Below, piece by piece: positions 26,146-37,408 of a stretch of DNA of 64,000 nt. Both the position numbers and the translations under genes were made by a program. The first letter of the stretch is position 1. Each line of letters begins with the position of its first letter. This stretch comes from an uncultured Clostridia bacterium (GTDB lineage Bacteria > Bacillota > Clostridia > UBA1381), in assembly GCA_947626135.1 (NCBI GenBank), contig CANQQZ010000008.1, positions 52,405 through 116,404 of the forward strand, read 5' to 3'. The notes beneath the pieces are model-generated. The model ran no database searches, was not told the DNA's origin, and saw only the letters and a list, made by a program, of their open reading frames with translations.

Positions 26146-26174
26146 ATTATAGTTAAACCGTCAAAATATGTCAA
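26146..26174 (-). promoter_or_regulatory. Promoter of the GH78 gene
   Basis: TTGACA (26169-26174), 17-base spacer, TATAAT (26146-26151) on the minus strand, 28 bases before the start codon. Perfect consensus. Confidence 0.85.
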
Positions 26175-26299
26175 TACATAATAATAAATTTTCCCGGTCC
26201 GCGGGCGTTAAATTTTTCGGCGGCTTTCATTTAAACGCGCCGTATGAGAAAACGTAATGTAGGGGGGCGGAGTATGATCGGCAAAATCCGCGATAAAAG

Positions 26300-26334
26300 A
26301 AAAAAACGGAACGCTTTAACAGCGTTCCGTTTTT
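26300..26334 (-). terminator. Terminator of rpoBC
   Basis: Stem ACGGAACGCT/AGCGTTCCGT (26306-26315 with 26321-26330) with six T on the minus strand and four to five T on the plus strand. It starts about 10 bases after the rpoC stop. Confidence 0.9.
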
Positions 26335-26344
26335 GCTTATCGCT

Positions 26345-29300
26345 TTATTTTATTTCGTCGGCAGGCACCTCGCGCCCGTCTATCGTTATGTTTATATCCT
26401 TGTACATGCTCATTCCGGTACCCGCGGGTATAAGCTTACCGATTATGACATTTTCTTTAATGCCGTGAAGCGGGTCGATTTTGCCCTTAATAGCCGCTTC
26501 GGTAAGCACCTTTGTCGTTTCCTGGAACGACGCCGCGGACAGGAAGGAATCGGTTGCGAGCGACGCCTTTGTTATACCCAAAAGCACGGGAGACGCTGTT
26601 GCGAAGTTGTCCCTGCCCTGCGCCTTTACGCGCTCGTTCGCGTCCTCAAGCTCAAATTTGTCTATAAGAGAGCCTATGAGAAGATCCGTATCGCCCTCAT
26701 TTTCGACGCGCACCTTTCTGAGCATCTGGCGCGTTATAACCTCAACGTGCTTATCGTTGATATCAACGCCCTGCATACGATAGGTTCTCTGAACCTCGCG
26801 CGTGATATATACCTGAACGGCGTGCGCGCCGTTTATTGCAAGTATATCGTTGGGGTTAACAGAACCCACGGTTATTTCTCCGCCCTTGGGGATAACGTCG
26901 CCGTCGTGAACCTTTATCGAAGAGCCGTAAGGGATCGTATATGTTTTTGCCTCGCCGGTCTCGTCGTTCTGAACCGTTACCTCGCGCTTTCTTTTCGACT
27001 CGGTAACGGTAACCTTTCCGGCAATCTCGGAAATAATCGCCAGTCCCTTAGGCTTTCTCGCCTCAAACAGCTCCTCTATACGCGGAAGACCCTGCGTAAT
27101 ATCGCTTCCGGCGGCAACTCCGCCCGCGTGGAAGGTACGCATGGTAAGCTGTGTGCCCGGCTCGCCTATAGACTGAGCCGCTATGATTCCCACAGCCTCG
27201 CCGACGTTTACCAAATCGCCGGTGGCGAGGTTCACGCCGTAGCACTTAGCGCATACGCCGACTCTGGAGTGGCATGTGAGCACGGAGCGGATTTTAACCT
27301 TTTCTATGCCCGCGGCGACGATTTTATTTGCCTGTATATCCGTAATGAGCGTACCGCCGGGAGCAAGCACTTCTCCGGTTACGGGATGAACTATATCCTC
27401 GCGCGCGGTTCGTCCGACGATTCTGTCATAGAGCGGTTCTATGCTTTCCTTGCCGTCGGTAATCTCAACGACCTCCTCGTAATCGGACGTGCCGCAGTCA
27501 ACCTCGCGCACGATAACGTCCTGCGCGACGTCTACGAGACGGCGGGTAAGATAACCCGAGTCAGCCGTTCTTAACGCCGTGTCGGTAAGTCCCTTTCTCG
27601 CGCCGTGTGAGGATATGAAGTATTCGATTACGTTCAAGCCCTCGCGGAAGTTTGCGCGTATGGGAATTTCAACGGTTCGTCCCTGAGTATCCGCCATAAG
27701 TCCGCGCATCGCGGCAAGCTGACGGATCTGGTTTACGGAACCTCTCGCGCCGGAAACAGCCATCATGTTTATCGGGTTGAATTCGCCGAAGTGCTCCATC
27801 ATAGCGTCCGTTACGTCCTCCGACGCCTTGCGCCAGATGGAAATGACCTGCTTGTAGCGCTCGTCGTTCGTCAAAAGACCCATGTTGTAGGTGTCCATTA
27901 TTTCCTCGACCTTTTTCTCCGCGTTGGCGAGGATCTCCTTTTTCTTCGACGGCACGACTATATCCGAAACGGATACGGTCAGCGCGCCGATAGTCGAGTA
28001 TTTATAACCCGTCTCCTTGATTTTGTCGAGTACCTCGGCGGTTTTCGACGTGCCGTGCTCGCGTATGCAGCGGTCGATGATTTTTTTGAGCTGATCGTTC
28101 TTTACGATGAAGTCAATCTCGTAATCAAGCGCGTGCTCGGGATCGCTTCTGTCAACAAAGCCGATGTCCTGCGGAATGTTGTTGTTGAATATGATGCGTC
28201 CCACGGTGGTGGTAACGAGCTTCGAACGCTTTTCCCCGTTTATTGTTTTTGTGACAAGCACCTTTATATACTCGTGAAGCGTTGCCTCGTGATTGTCATA
28301 AGCCAACAGAGCCTCGTCGGGCGAGGAATAGGTTTTTATCACAAGCGCCTTTACCTCTTTGATAAGCTTATCCGCCGAAATCTGGAGCGTCCTGTTGGGA
28401 AGCACAAGAGTTATCGGGTTTACCTTTATGGTCGTTTCGTTAATTTTCACCTCTTCGAGATCGCGCAAATACAGCAGCGCGCTCCTTAAATCGGTGAAGC
28501 TCTTTATCGGAGCGCTCTCGTCGACAAAGCTGAAGCTCTCCTCCTGCTCCATTGCGTCAAGCTTCCGGAGAAGATAATCGTATTTTACATCATCGCTTAA
28601 AAGCGCGTCTATTATTCTGTCGTAATGCTCTTTTTGAACCGTGAGATAGAACGAGCCCAAAATCATATCTTGCGTGGGCACCGTTACGGGATTTCCGTCC
28701 TGCGGCTTGAGCAGATTATTGGCTGAAAGCATCAGGAAGCGTGCTTCCGCCTGCGCCTCGGGCGAGAGCGGAACATGGATAGCCATCTGGTCGCCGTCAA
28801 AGTCGGCGTTATACGCCGTACAAACGAGCGGATGCAGCTTCAGAGCGTGTCCCTCGACAAGCCTCGGCTCGAACGCCTGGATACCGAGTCTGTGAAGCGT
28901 GGGGGCGCGGTTTAAGAGCACGGGATGCTCCTTTATGACCTCCTCCAAAACGTCCCAGACCTCCGGGCGCGCGCGCTCCACCATGCGCTTGGCGCTCTTT
29001 ATGTTATGCGCAAGTCCGCGGGCAACAAGCTCCTTCATAACAAACGGCTTAAACAGCTCTATTGCCATTTCCTTCGGGACTCCGCACTGGTAAATCTTCA
29101 TTTCGGGTCCGACGACAATAACCGAACGTCCCGAATAATCGACGCGCTTGCCGAGCAGATTCTGACGGAAGCGTCCCTGCTTACCCTTTAGCATATCCGA
29201 AAGCGATTTCAGAGCGCGGTTTCCGGGACCGGTTACCGTTCTGCCGCGTCTGCCGTTGTTGATAAGAGCATCGACCGCCTCCTGAAGCATACGCTTCTCG

Positions 29301-30148
29301 TTGCGGATAATGATATCCGGCGCGCCAAGCTCAAGCAGCCTCTTTAATCGGTTATTTCTGTTTATGACGCGGCGGTACAAATCGTTCAGATCCGACGTCG
29401 CGAAGCGTCCGCCGTCAAGCTGGACCATAGGCCGCAGCTCCGGAGGTATTACCGGAACCTCTGTTAAAATCATCCATTCGGGGCGGTTGCCCGAGGCGCG
29501 GAACGCCTCGACTATTTCAAGACGCTTTATTATTCTCGCCTTTTTCTGACCGGTCGAGCTTTCAAGCTCCTCCTTAAGCTCGCCCGCCAGCTCGTTAAGG
29601 TCAATTCCTGAAAGAAGCTCAAGGATAGCCTCGGCGCCCATGCCGGCGGAAAATTTATCGCCGAACTTGTCGCGCGCGTCGCGGTATTCGGTTTCGGATA
29701 AAATCTGATTTTGCTCAAGCGTGGTCGTTCCGGGGTCCGTTACGATATACGACGCGAAATACAAAACCCTCTCAAGCTGTCTGGGCGACAGGTCGAGCAT
29801 AAGTCCCATAGACGAGGGCACGCCCTTGAAGTACCATATATGCGAAACGGGAGTGGCAAGGGAAATGTGCCCCATTCTCTCTCTGCGCACCTTTGATTTT
29901 GTTACCTCAACGCCGCAGCGTTCACAAATCTTGCCCTTAAAACGTATTTTCTTATATTTACCGCAGTGGCATTCCCAGTCCTTTGTGGGACCGAAGATCC
30001 GCTCGCAGAAAAGACCGTCCTTTTCCGGCTTCAGGGTGCGGTAATTTATAGTTTCCGGCTTCGTGACCTCGCCGTGTGACCATTTCCGTATGGTTTCGGG
30101 AGAAGCGAGACCGATTTTTATTGCTTCAAAGCTGTTAAACTCTAACAT
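26345..30148 (-). CDS. rpoC: RNA polymerase beta' subunit
   Basis: The 1267-residue subunit carries the N-terminal zinc site (C60, C62, C75, C78), the catalytic [16 protein letters not shown] near residues 447-462, the rudder/lid and bridge-helix regions, and a second zinc cluster around [13 protein letters not shown]. Length is normal to slightly long for Clostridia. It forms the catalytic core with RpoB, encoded 32 bp upstream in the same operon. Tail residues [14 protein letters not shown] mark a complete C-terminus. Confidence 0.99.
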   Translation of the reverse strand: MLEFNSFEAIKIGLASPETIRKWSHGEVTKPETINYRTLKPEKDGLFCERIFGPTKDWECHCGKYKKIRFKGKICERCGVEVTKSKVRRERMGHISLATPVSHIWYFKGVPSSMGLMLDLSPRQLERVLYFASYIVTDPGTTTLEQNQILSETEYRDARDKFGDKFSAGMGAEAILELLSGIDLNELAGELKEELESSTGQKKARIIKRLEIVEAFRASGNRPEWMILTEVPVIPPELRPMVQLDGGRFATSDLNDLYRRVINRNNRLKRLLELGAPDIIIRNEKRMLQEAVDALINNGRRGRTVTGPGNRALKSLSDMLKGKQGRFRQNLLGKRVDYSGRSVIVVGPEMKIYQCGVPKEMAIELFKPFVMKELVARGLAHNIKSAKRMVERARPEVWDVLEEVIKEHPVLLNRAPTLHRLGIQAFEPRLVEGHALKLHPLVCTAYNADFDGDQMAIHVPLSPEAQAEARFLMLSANNLLKPQDGNPVTVPTQDMILGSFYLTVQKEHYDRIIDALLSDDVKYDYLLRKLDAMEQEESFSFVDESAPIKSFTDLRSALLYLRDLEEVKINETTIKVNPITLVLPNRTLQISADKLIKEVKALVIKTYSSPDEALLAYDNHEATLHEYIKVLVTKTINGEKRSKLVTTTVGRIIFNNNIPQDIGFVDRSDPEHALDYEIDFIVKNDQLKKIIDRCIREHGTSKTAEVLDKIKETGYKYSTIGALTVSVSDIVVPSKKKEILANAEKKVEEIMDTYNMGLLTNDERYKQVISIWRKASEDVTDAMMEHFGEFNPINMMAVSGARGSVNQIRQLAAMRGLMADTQGRTVEIPIRANFREGLNVIEYFISSHGARKGLTDTALRTADSGYLTRRLVDVAQDVIVREVDCGTSDYEEVVEITDGKESIEPLYDRIVGRTAREDIVHPVTGEVLAPGGTLITDIQANKIVAAGIEKVKIRSVLTCHSRVGVCAKCYGVNLATGDLVNVGEAVGIIAAQSIGEPGTQLTMRTFHAGGVAAGSDITQGLPRIEELFEARKPKGLAIISEIAGKVTVTESKRKREVTVQNDETGEAKTYTIPYGSSIKVHDGDVIPKGGEITVGSVNPNDILAINGAHAVQVYITREVQRTYRMQGVDINDKHVEVITRQMLRKVRVENEGDTDLLIGSLIDKFELEDANERVKAQGRDNFATASPVLLGITKASLATDSFLSAASFQETTKVLTEAAIKGKIDPLHGIKENVIIGKLIPAGTGMSMYKDINITIDGREVPADEIK

Positions 30149-30180
30149 CTTTTAAACCCTCCAATTAAATCAAATTCCAA

Positions 30181-33100
30181 TTACTCTTCGCTGTAGTCGT
30201 CGTCCTCATAGTCGTCCTCGTTTTCCGAAAACGAATCAAGCCCGTCGCTGTAATCGTCGTCGAAATCATCAAGGTCGTCGTCGAGGTCGTCGTCGTCGAG
30301 AACCATATCCGCGTCGCCGATGTTTTCTTCATTGAGCGAATCGGAAATTCCGTCTCCCTCCTCCATAGTGGAGCGTATTTCCTCAGCCGGAATACTGTCA
30401 TCGTCGTCCTCGAAGGATGCGTCAAGGTCTATTTCCTCCATGTCTCTGTCCAAAATCTTTATGTCAAGCGCCAGCGACTGAAGCTCCTTTACCAATACCT
30501 TGAACGATTCGGGAACTCCCGATTTGGGGATATTCTCTCCCTTTACTATCGCCTCGTAGGTCTTTACGCGGCCTACGATATCGTCTGATTTAACCGTTAA
30601 TATTTCTTGCAGTGTGTATGCCGCGCCGTATGCCTCAAGCGCCCATACCTCCATTTCTCCGAAGCGCTGTCCGCCGAACTGCGCCTTGCCGCCCAGGGGC
30701 TGCTGCGTTACGAGCGAGTACGGACCGGTGGAGCGCGCGTGTATCTTATCGTCTACGAGATGGTGGAGCTTCAGGTAATACATGATTCCGACGGTAACGT
30801 CGTTGTCAAACTTCTCACCTGTGCGTCCGTCGTAAACGGTTGATTTGAAGGTATCCTTCAAATCCGCTTCCCTAAATGCGTTCTTTATATCCTCGTCCTC
30901 CGCGCCGTCGAATACCGGCGTCGCTATTTTTACGAAGCGATCCGGTCTCTTGTGGTCATACGCGGAAAGGAACTGCTGTTTGAAATGCTCGTCAACGATA
31001 GTGTTTTCAAGCTCCTGCCGTGTTTTTAACGACAGGCAGCGATATGCGTAGCCCAGATGCATTTCAAGCACCTGACCTATATTCATTCGCGACGGTACGC
31101 CCAGGGGGTTCAGCACAATCTGCAAAGGCGTTCCGTCCTCCAGAAACGGCATATCCTCCTTTGGCAGTACGCGCGACACAACGCCCTTGTTACCGTGGCG
31201 TCCCGCCATTTTATCGCCGACTGAAATTTTGCGCTTCTGCGCGATAAGGCAGCGCACGACCTCGTTTACTCCCGGCGGCAGCTCGTCGCCGTTGTCTCGG
31301 GTAAACAGCTTTACGTCTATTATTATTCCGTTTTCGCCGTGAGGTACGCGCAGGGACGTGTCTCTGACCTCGCGCGCCTTTTCGCCGAAAATGGCTCGGA
31401 GAAGTCTTTCCTCCGCTGTCAGCTCCGTTTCGCCCTTGGGCGTAACCTTGCCGACAAGTATATCGCCTGCGTGGACCTCCGCGCCGATGCGGATAATGCC
31501 TCTGTCGTCGAGATCCTTCAGCGCCTCCTCCGAAACGTTGGGTATATCGCGGGTGATTTCCTCCGCGCCCAGCTTCGTGTCGCGCGCCTCGCATTCGTAT
31601 TCCTCCATGTGTATGGAGGTGAACACGTCATCCATTACAAGCTCTTCGCTTATAAGAACGGCGTCCTCGTAGTTGTAGCCCTCCCATGTCATGAAGCCTA
31701 TCAGTATATTTTTTCCGAGAGCGAGCTCACCGTTGTCCATAGCGGGACCGTCGGCAATTATGTCGCCCTCCTTTACGTTTTCGCCCTCCTCTACTATCGG
31801 ACGCTGGTTGATGCAGGTGCTCTGATTGGAGCGCGCGAATTTCGTGAGCGGCTGCTCATAGCGCGTACCGCTCTTTCCGCGGATGATGATAAGGTCGGAG
31901 GCGACCTTTTCAACCACGCCGTCCTCCTTGGCGCACACGGCTGAGCCCGAGTCCTTTGCGACCTTGAATTCTATGCCCGTGCCAACGATAGGCGAATCGG
32001 TGGTCAGAAGCGGAACCGCCTGACACTGCATGTTAGAGCCCATAAGCGCGCGGTTCGCGTCGTCATTCTCAAGGAACGGAATACAAGCCGTTACAACCGA
32101 TACGAGCTGTCTGGGCGATACGTCCATGAAATCTATTCTCGTGGGCGAAACCTCGAGGATCTCATCCCTGTAGCGCGCGCTGACGCGCTTGCCGAGGAAC
32201 GTTCCGTCCTCCGCCAGGGGCTCGTTCGCCTGCGCGATCGTGTATTTGTCCTCAACGTCCGCGGTCATGTATACAATATCGTCCGTTACGATAATTTTAC
32301 CGTCCTTGTTGATAACTCTGCGGTACGGGGCTTCGATAAAGCCGTATTCGTTTATTTTGGCGAATGTCGCGAGAGAGGTTATAAGTCCTATGTTGGGACC
32401 CTCCGGCGTTTCTATCGGGCACATGCGCCCGTAGTGAGAATAGTGAACGTCGCGGACCTCGAATCCGGCTCGCTCTCTGGACAAGCCGCCCGGTCCGAGC
32501 GCGGATATACGTCTCTTATGTCTTAATTCCGCGAGCGGGTTGGGCTGGTCCATGAACTGAGAAAGCTGGGACGAGCCGAAAAACTCGTTGATCGCGGCGA
32601 TTATCGGCCTTATATTTATTAACGATGAAGGTGTTATTATCTCAAGCTCCTGTACGGACATTCTCTCGCGGACCGTTCTTTCCATACGCGAAAGTCCGAT
32701 ACGGAATTGATTTTGCAGCAGCTCGCCCACGCAGCGCAGACGGCGGTTGCCCAGATGGTCTATGTCGTCCACCGAGCCCGCGCCGTTGGCGAGGCAGAGA
32801 AGGTAGTTGATGGACGCAAACATATCTTCTATTATAATATGCTTCGGCGAAAGCTCGTCGGCGCGGGCGCGTATGCCGCTGCATACATCCTTGCGCGTGG
32901 CGCTGTTTTCGATAATATCCATAAGCACGCTTCTGCGTACCTTTGTCAAATGCAGCTCCGCCGCCAGCTCGGAAATGTCGAAATCCACATATTCCTCAAT
33001 ATACACCATGTCGTTGGTGAATACCTTTACGCGCTTTCCCTCTATAAGAAGATAAACCTCGTTTACGCCGGCGCGGTCCATAATATCCGCCATTTCATCG

Positions 33101-34029
33101 GATATCTCCGCGCCCGCCTCGGCAATAATTTCTCCCGTTCTGGGGTCGGCTACCGGCTCCGCGAGCGTTTTGCCGTTTATGCGTCCTGGGAGCGCCACCT
33201 TTTTGTTGTACTTGAAGCGTCCCACGCGCGCCAGATCGTAGCGCTTGGGGTCGAAAAACATATTCGTGATAAGCGATTCCGCGTTTTCGACGTTTAACGG
33301 TTCGCCGGGACGCAGACGCTTGTAAATTTCGAGCAAGCCCTCGTCGCGGTTGGTCGAAACGTCCTTTTCGAGCGTCGCCGTTATTCTCTCGTCCTCGCCG
33401 AATTTCTCGATAATATCCGCGTTCGTCTCAAGTCCCATAGCTCTCAGAAGCACGGTCATCGGGATTTTTCTCGTGCGGTCTATCCGCACGGAGAAAACAT
33501 CGTTCGAGTCCGTTTCGTATTCGAGCCACGCTCCGCGGTACGGAATGACGGTTGAAGAGTAAAGCGGCTTACCCGTCTTATCGCGCGTAAACTCGTAATA
33601 CATTCCCGGCGAACGCGTCAGCTGACTGACGATAACTCTTTCGGCACCGTTTATAATAAATGTGCCCTGCTCCGTCATGAGCGGGAAATCGCCCATGAAA
33701 ATCTCCTGTTCCTTGATCTCGCCCGTCTCAACGTTTATGAGACGCACGGAAACCCTTAACGGAGCGGCGTATTTTACGTCACGGATTTTACACTCCTCTA
33801 CGCTGTATTTGGCATTGTAGTCGAGCTTGTAGTCGTAAAATTCCAGAACGAGCTTGCCCGCGTGGTCGGTTATCGGGGAGATGTCGTGGAATACCTCCTT
33901 TAAGCCCTCTTCGATAAACCATCTGTACGAGTCCTTCTGAACCTCGATAAGATTCGGCATTTCGAGAGCCTCCCGGATTTTGGAGTAGCTTAAACGGGTA
34001 TTCTTGCCTGCCTCTACCTCGTGCAACAT
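30181..34029 (-). CDS. rpoB: RNA polymerase beta subunit with long acidic C-terminal tail
   Basis: The 1282-residue beta subunit has the rifampicin region [46 protein letters not shown] and the C-terminal [19 protein letters not shown] clamp part. The residues there that are usually changed in resistance look wild type (QLSQFMDQ...HKRR). After the conserved end ([12 protein letters not shown]) comes a tail of about 80 residues, more than half Asp/Glu. ATG 34029 follows GAGGTGATTGAAACA. The rplJ-rplL genes that often precede rpoB are not upstream; instead there is a promoter with a leader of about 160 bases. Confidence 0.99.
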   Translation of the reverse strand: MLHEVEAGKNTRLSYSKIREALEMPNLIEVQKDSYRWFIEEGLKEVFHDISPITDHAGKLVLEFYDYKLDYNAKYSVEECKIRDVKYAAPLRVSVRLINVETGEIKEQEIFMGDFPLMTEQGTFIINGAERVIVSQLTRSPGMYYEFTRDKTGKPLYSSTVIPYRGAWLEYETDSNDVFSVRIDRTRKIPMTVLLRAMGLETNADIIEKFGEDERITATLEKDVSTNRDEGLLEIYKRLRPGEPLNVENAESLITNMFFDPKRYDLARVGRFKYNKKVALPGRINGKTLAEPVADPRTGEIIAEAGAEISDEMADIMDRAGVNEVYLLIEGKRVKVFTNDMVYIEEYVDFDISELAAELHLTKVRRSVLMDIIENSATRKDVCSGIRARADELSPKHIIIEDMFASINYLLCLANGAGSVDDIDHLGNRRLRCVGELLQNQFRIGLSRMERTVRERMSVQELEIITPSSLINIRPIIAAINEFFGSSQLSQFMDQPNPLAELRHKRRISALGPGGLSRERAGFEVRDVHYSHYGRMCPIETPEGPNIGLITSLATFAKINEYGFIEAPYRRVINKDGKIIVTDDIVYMTADVEDKYTIAQANEPLAEDGTFLGKRVSARYRDEILEVSPTRIDFMDVSPRQLVSVVTACIPFLENDDANRALMGSNMQCQAVPLLTTDSPIVGTGIEFKVAKDSGSAVCAKEDGVVEKVASDLIIIRGKSGTRYEQPLTKFARSNQSTCINQRPIVEEGENVKEGDIIADGPAMDNGELALGKNILIGFMTWEGYNYEDAVLISEELVMDDVFTSIHMEEYECEARDTKLGAEEITRDIPNVSEEALKDLDDRGIIRIGAEVHAGDILVGKVTPKGETELTAEERLLRAIFGEKAREVRDTSLRVPHGENGIIIDVKLFTRDNGDELPPGVNEVVRCLIAQKRKISVGDKMAGRHGNKGVVSRVLPKEDMPFLEDGTPLQIVLNPLGVPSRMNIGQVLEMHLGYAYRCLSLKTRQELENTIVDEHFKQQFLSAYDHKRPDRFVKIATPVFDGAEDEDIKNAFREADLKDTFKSTVYDGRTGEKFDNDVTVGIMYYLKLHHLVDDKIHARSTGPYSLVTQQPLGGKAQFGGQRFGEMEVWALEAYGAAYTLQEILTVKSDDIVGRVKTYEAIVKGENIPKSGVPESFKVLVKELQSLALDIKILDRDMEEIDLDASFEDDDDSIPAEEIRSTMEEGDGISDSLNEENIGDADMVLDDDDLDDDLDDFDDDYSDGLDSFSENEDDYEDDDYSEE

Positions 34030-34198
34030 TGTTTCAATCACCTCATCGTTTAATGTTAAGATTGTTACCGTATTTTTTCAATTTCACACAACCTATTGTA
34101 TTTTTTTTATTATATGCTATAATATGTTGTGTGAGGGACTCGGAAGGTCCCGGAAATACGGAAGATACCCTATTTTGGCGCATAAAGTACCGAATATC

Positions 34199-34227
34199 AT
34201 ATTACCACAAAAAACCTCGCGTGTCAA
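34199..34227 (-). promoter_or_regulatory. Promoter and leader of rpoBC
   Basis: TTGACA (34222-34227), 17-base spacer, TAATAT (34199-34204) on the minus strand. The leader (to 34030) includes a hairpin near GGGACC/GTCCC and a long-range stem CACACAAC/GTTGTGTG (34126-34133 with 34085-34092) around an AT-rich loop, a possible control element for polymerase synthesis. Confidence 0.75.
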
Positions 34228-34284
34228 TAATTCCCGCGGTATTTTTTGTGATTTTTTTGTGACTTTTTTGTAATCTTTTTATCC

Positions 34285-34313
34285 TTGAAAACAAGGCTCG
34301 TTTATGCTACAAT
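34285..34313 (+). promoter_or_regulatory. Promoter of the glycosyltransferase gene
   Basis: TTGAAA (34285-34290), 17-base spacer, TACAAT (34308-34313), with the gene start at 34350. A second, weaker TATAAT lies at about 34118 on the same strand. Confidence 0.65.
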
Positions 34314-34349
34314 ATTTCTGACGCAAAACTTTGATAGGGAGGGCTGTTT

Positions 34350-35495
34350 TTGAGGATTTTACTGATGTCCGTCAAGGCGGGCTACGGTCATCATTCGACG
34401 GCAAAGGCGATAATGGAAAAGTTCTCCGCTTACGGTCATGAATGCGAGATGCTTGATATTTTTGATTACATAAATCCGCGCCTGGGAAATACTATACAGG
34501 ACGGTTATCTGCTTTCCACAAAATACCTGTCCGACATTTACGGCAAGGTTTACGATACTATGGCTGAGAAGGATACGCCGTATAAAAAATATTCGCCTAC
34601 GGCGATTTTATCAAAGCTTGTATCCAACAAGCTGCGTTCATACGTGGAGCTGTTTTCACCGGATCTGGTGATCGGTACGCACAGCTACGCGGGAGTGGTG
34701 ATGAGCATATTAAGGGATAACGGAGTTATAAGCTGTCCGACGATAGGAATAGTTACCGATTTTACCGTTCATCCGTTTTGGGAGAGCACATCGCTTGATT
34801 ACTATGTCATTCCCGATGACAGGCTGACGTATGAAATGGTAAAAAAGGGCATTCCGGCGGAAAAGGTGCTTCCCATAGGCATACCGATAAGGAAGCAGTT
34901 TGAAACGAAAATCCCCCAGCCGGAGGCGCGGAAGGCGCTGGGCTTGAAGGACAAGAAGACCATACTCGTCATGATGGGCTCAATGGGCTACGGGAATATA
35001 AAGAAGCCTCTTATGGAAATAGACGGATCCGGGGAGGATTTTCAGGTCATATGCATATGCGGTTCAAACGAGCGCATGAGAAAGGCAATAAGCAAATATC
35101 CGTGGCGCAAGGATATCTACGCGTATGGATTTATGGACAATATAGACGTTATGATGGATTCCGCCGACATAATCGTATCAAAGCCCGGCGGTCTTACGAC
35201 GTCGGAAACGCTTGCAAAGGGTTTGCCGATGATTATTATGAACCCCATTCCGGGGCAGGAGGATAAAAACCAGATGTTTCTGCTCAACAACGGCGCAGCC
35301 GCCGCCGTAAACGGCGCGTATACGCTGGGTGATGTCATTCATCAGCTTTTCGGCTTCCCCGAGCGGCTGGAGGAGCTGAAGAAATGCGCCAAGCGCATCG
35401 GCAAGCCGTCGTCAACGCAGAAGCTTTACGAGTTCTGCGAGAAGAACCTTTTTGAGAACGGAGCGGAAATAGAGAATATCCTTCCGGCGAGATAG
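34350..35495 (+). CDS. Processive diacylglycerol glucosyltransferase-like (MGDG synthase family)
   Basis: The 381-residue GT28/UgtP-type protein has the N-terminal motif SVKAGYGHHSTAKAI, the acceptor domain around TIGIVTDFTVHPFWES, and a C-terminal nucleotide-sugar site, SADIIVSKPGGLTTSETLAKGLPMII and NPIPGQEDKN. Family members add glucose or galactose to diacylglycerol at the membrane and so make glycolipids and lipoteichoic acid anchors. TTG 34350 is the start behind AGGGAGGGCTGTT. The 3' end overlaps the convergent pseudouridine synthase gene by 70 bp. Confidence 0.9.
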   Translation: MRILLMSVKAGYGHHSTAKAIMEKFSAYGHECEMLDIFDYINPRLGNTIQDGYLLSTKYLSDIYGKVYDTMAEKDTPYKKYSPTAILSKLVSNKLRSYVELFSPDLVIGTHSYAGVVMSILRDNGVISCPTIGIVTDFTVHPFWESTSLDYYVIPDDRLTYEMVKKGIPAEKVLPIGIPIRKQFETKIPQPEARKALGLKDKKTILVMMGSMGYGNIKKPLMEIDGSGEDFQVICICGSNERMRKAISKYPWRKDIYAYGFMDNIDVMMDSADIIVSKPGGLTTSETLAKGLPMIIMNPIPGQEDKNQMFLLNNGAAAAVNGAYTLGDVIHQLFGFPERLEELKKCAKRIGKPSSTQKLYEFCEKNLFENGAEIENILPAR

Positions 35496-36355
35496 TCCAA
35501 AAAGCCGCCGTCCGGATTAAAATCGAATTTCAGCTTATACGCGCATAAATTATAGCCGCCCGACGCGGAGGAGCCGTATTTTCTGTCTCCCGACAGGGGG
35601 TGTCCTATAGCGGCGAGCTGCGCGCGTATCTGGTGCGTGCGTCCGGTGTGAAGAGAGACCTCGACGAGCGATTGGTTCCCCTTTTCCGCCGCGACGGTAT
35701 AGCTCGTTATTATTTTTTTCGCGCTTTGTGAAAAGCCGTCCGACACGGACGACTTTTTTTCGCTCCGGCTTATATACGCGGTCAGAGTGTCCGATTTCTT
35801 TTCGAATATCCCGTCCGCGGCGCATAGGTACAGCTTTTGTATCTGACGTCCGCGGATTTTTTCGTTTACGGCGCGCAGCGCGGCGGCGTTTTTCGCCGCT
35901 ATCACAAGTCCGGAGGTGTTCCTGTCGAGGCGGTTGCAGAGCGCGGGCGAAAATGACTGTTCCTCCGACGGGCTGTATTTGCCCGTTTCGTATAAATATG
36001 CCTTTATCGCGCCTATAAGCGTGTCCGCGGCGCCATTTTCGTCCGCGTGGCATAACAGCCCGGCGGGCTTGTTTACGATAAGCAGATTTTCATCCTCGTA
36101 TACTATTTCCGGCTTCACGTTTGATTTTTCCGCCTTGACAGGGCGGACGAAAAACTCTTCCCCGAAATACAAATTCAAAATATCACCCGCGTGAAGCATA
36201 TACGCTCCGTTTTTAACATGCCTTCCGTTAACGCGGACGCAGTTTTTGCGCAGGGACTTGTACAGCAGAGCGGACGGCAGAGCCGGCATAAACTTCGTCA
36301 GAAATTTATCCAGGCGCTGCCCCGAGTCGTTTTCGTTTACAGTGATTTCCCGCAT
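35426..36355 (-). CDS. RluC/RluD-family 23S rRNA pseudouridine synthase
   Basis: The 309-residue enzyme has an S4 RNA-binding domain (about 12-66, RLDKFLTKFMPALP...VRVNGRHV) and a PseudoU_synth_2 catalytic domain with the motif CNRLDRNTSGLVI (catalytic D144) and HTGRTHQIRAQLAAIGHPLSGD. It converts uridines of large-subunit rRNA to pseudouridine. ATG 36355 follows GCGGAGGTGAAAAAT; the open frame continues far upstream without coding character. Its last 23 codons overlap the end of the glycosyltransferase gene on the other strand. Confidence 0.93.
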   Translation of the reverse strand: MREITVNENDSGQRLDKFLTKFMPALPSALLYKSLRKNCVRVNGRHVKNGAYMLHAGDILNLYFGEEFFVRPVKAEKSNVKPEIVYEDENLLIVNKPAGLLCHADENGAADTLIGAIKAYLYETGKYSPSEEQSFSPALCNRLDRNTSGLVIAAKNAAALRAVNEKIRGRQIQKLYLCAADGIFEKKSDTLTAYISRSEKKSSVSDGFSQSAKKIITSYTVAAEKGNQSLVEVSLHTGRTHQIRAQLAAIGHPLSGDRKYGSSASGGYNLCAYKLKFDFNPDGGFLDYLAGRIFSISAPFSKRFFSQNS

Positions 36356-36393
36356 ATTTTTCACCTCCGCGCAAAAAAATTGATTCTTTTGTA

Positions 36394-36422
36394 TTGTAAC
36401 ATAATTTGTTTTGTGATACAAT
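36394..36422 (+). promoter_or_regulatory. Promoter of the yesL-mnmG-metF-metH gene run
   Basis: TTGTAA (36394-36399), 17-base spacer, TACAAT (36417-36422), 50 bases before the first gene. Five closely packed same-strand genes follow. Confidence 0.6.
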
Positions 36423-36472
36423 AGGTAAATACGATGATTATACAAATAACCAGACAAAGGAGCGATATAAAA

Positions 36473-37408
36473 ATGGGATTGTTTTTCGGAGGCGGATATG
36501 ACAGACCGGGTGCGGGGGTTGACCCGAACGCGCCGAAAAAACGCGGATTTTTTCTGTATATGGAGCTTGTGACGCGCAAATTCGGAAGCTTTATAAAGGC
36601 GGGATTTCTCTACTCGCTGTGCGCGCTGCCGCTTATGGCGCTTATTTACGTGCTGACCGTATTCGTGTTCAGCCAGCCCATAGCGGCAATACAAACTACG
36701 GCGCTCAACATTATGCGGCAGAACGGGGTGCCCGAAGCGGACATACCGGGTCAGCTGGGCACGATAACGTTTTCGATATGCTCGATGACGGCGGTATTTT
36801 TCGCGGTCATGTGGGGCGCGGGACCTCTGAGCGCGGGACTTTCCTACGTGTTCCGCTGCTTCACGCGCGAGCAGCCGGTATGGGTATGGAGCGACGGCAA
36901 GGACAAGGTAAAGGAAAATATGAAGCAGGGGATAGGCGTAATGGTCGTGGACCTGCTGTTCTTCATTTTTGTTCCCGTTGCGATAAGCTTTTACTACGCG
37001 CTCGGTTCTGCGACGGGAATGAAATTTATCTGCTCGCTCATAGTGTACGTCCTGCTTGTTCTGATGTTCATTTACACCATGATGCACCCGTATATTTTCC
37101 AGCTTATGATAACGTTCGAGTGCCATTTTAAGGACTTGTTTAAAAACGCGCTTTTGCTTGCGCTTGCCAAGCTTCCGGTAAACGTTATTTTAACGGCGTT
37201 ATCGCTGCTCATCATAATAGCTCCGGCGGCGCTGGGCGGCGTGATGGGCGCTATGGGACTTGTACTCATAGGGCTTACGTTCGGTTATATCATCCTGCGC
37301 TATCCTATGGAATTTTACGCGGCGCGTGTTATTCAGAAAACCTTTCTGAACGATAGATCTATGGTTGTCAAGGACAAAAAACCGGTTGAATACGAGGAGG
37401 ATATATAA
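36473..37408 (+). CDS. DUF624/YesL-like membrane protein
   Basis: The 311-residue protein has about six membrane helices, a glycine-rich N-terminus ([14 protein letters not shown]) and the YesL-like core [25 protein letters not shown] plus [31 protein letters not shown] precedes ATG 36473. Function of the family is unknown, though some members lie beside sugar transport genes. Here it directly precedes mnmG, with stop and start overlapping (TAATG). Confidence 0.8.
   Translation: MGLFFGGGYDRPGAGVDPNAPKKRGFFLYMELVTRKFGSFIKAGFLYSLCALPLMALIYVLTVFVFSQPIAAIQTTALNIMRQNGVPEADIPGQLGTITFSICSMTAVFFAVMWGAGPLSAGLSYVFRCFTREQPVWVWSDGKDKVKENMKQGIGVMVVDLLFFIFVPVAISFYYALGSATGMKFICSLIVYVLLVLMFIYTMMHPYIFQLMITFECHFKDLFKNALLLALAKLPVNVILTALSLLIIIAPAALGGVMGAMGLVLIGLTFGYIILRYPMEFYAARVIQKTFLNDRSMVVKDKKPVEYEEDI

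Noticed and set aside
26333..27574. 413-residue plus-strand frame
   Set aside because: Antisense to rpoC and rich in Arg, Leu, Tyr and Ala as expected for a shadow frame of GC-biased codons.
36356..37126. Minus-strand extension of the pseudouridine synthase frame to 37126
   Set aside because: It is antisense to the YesL-like gene, and the ribosome site and conserved start fix the true start at 36355.
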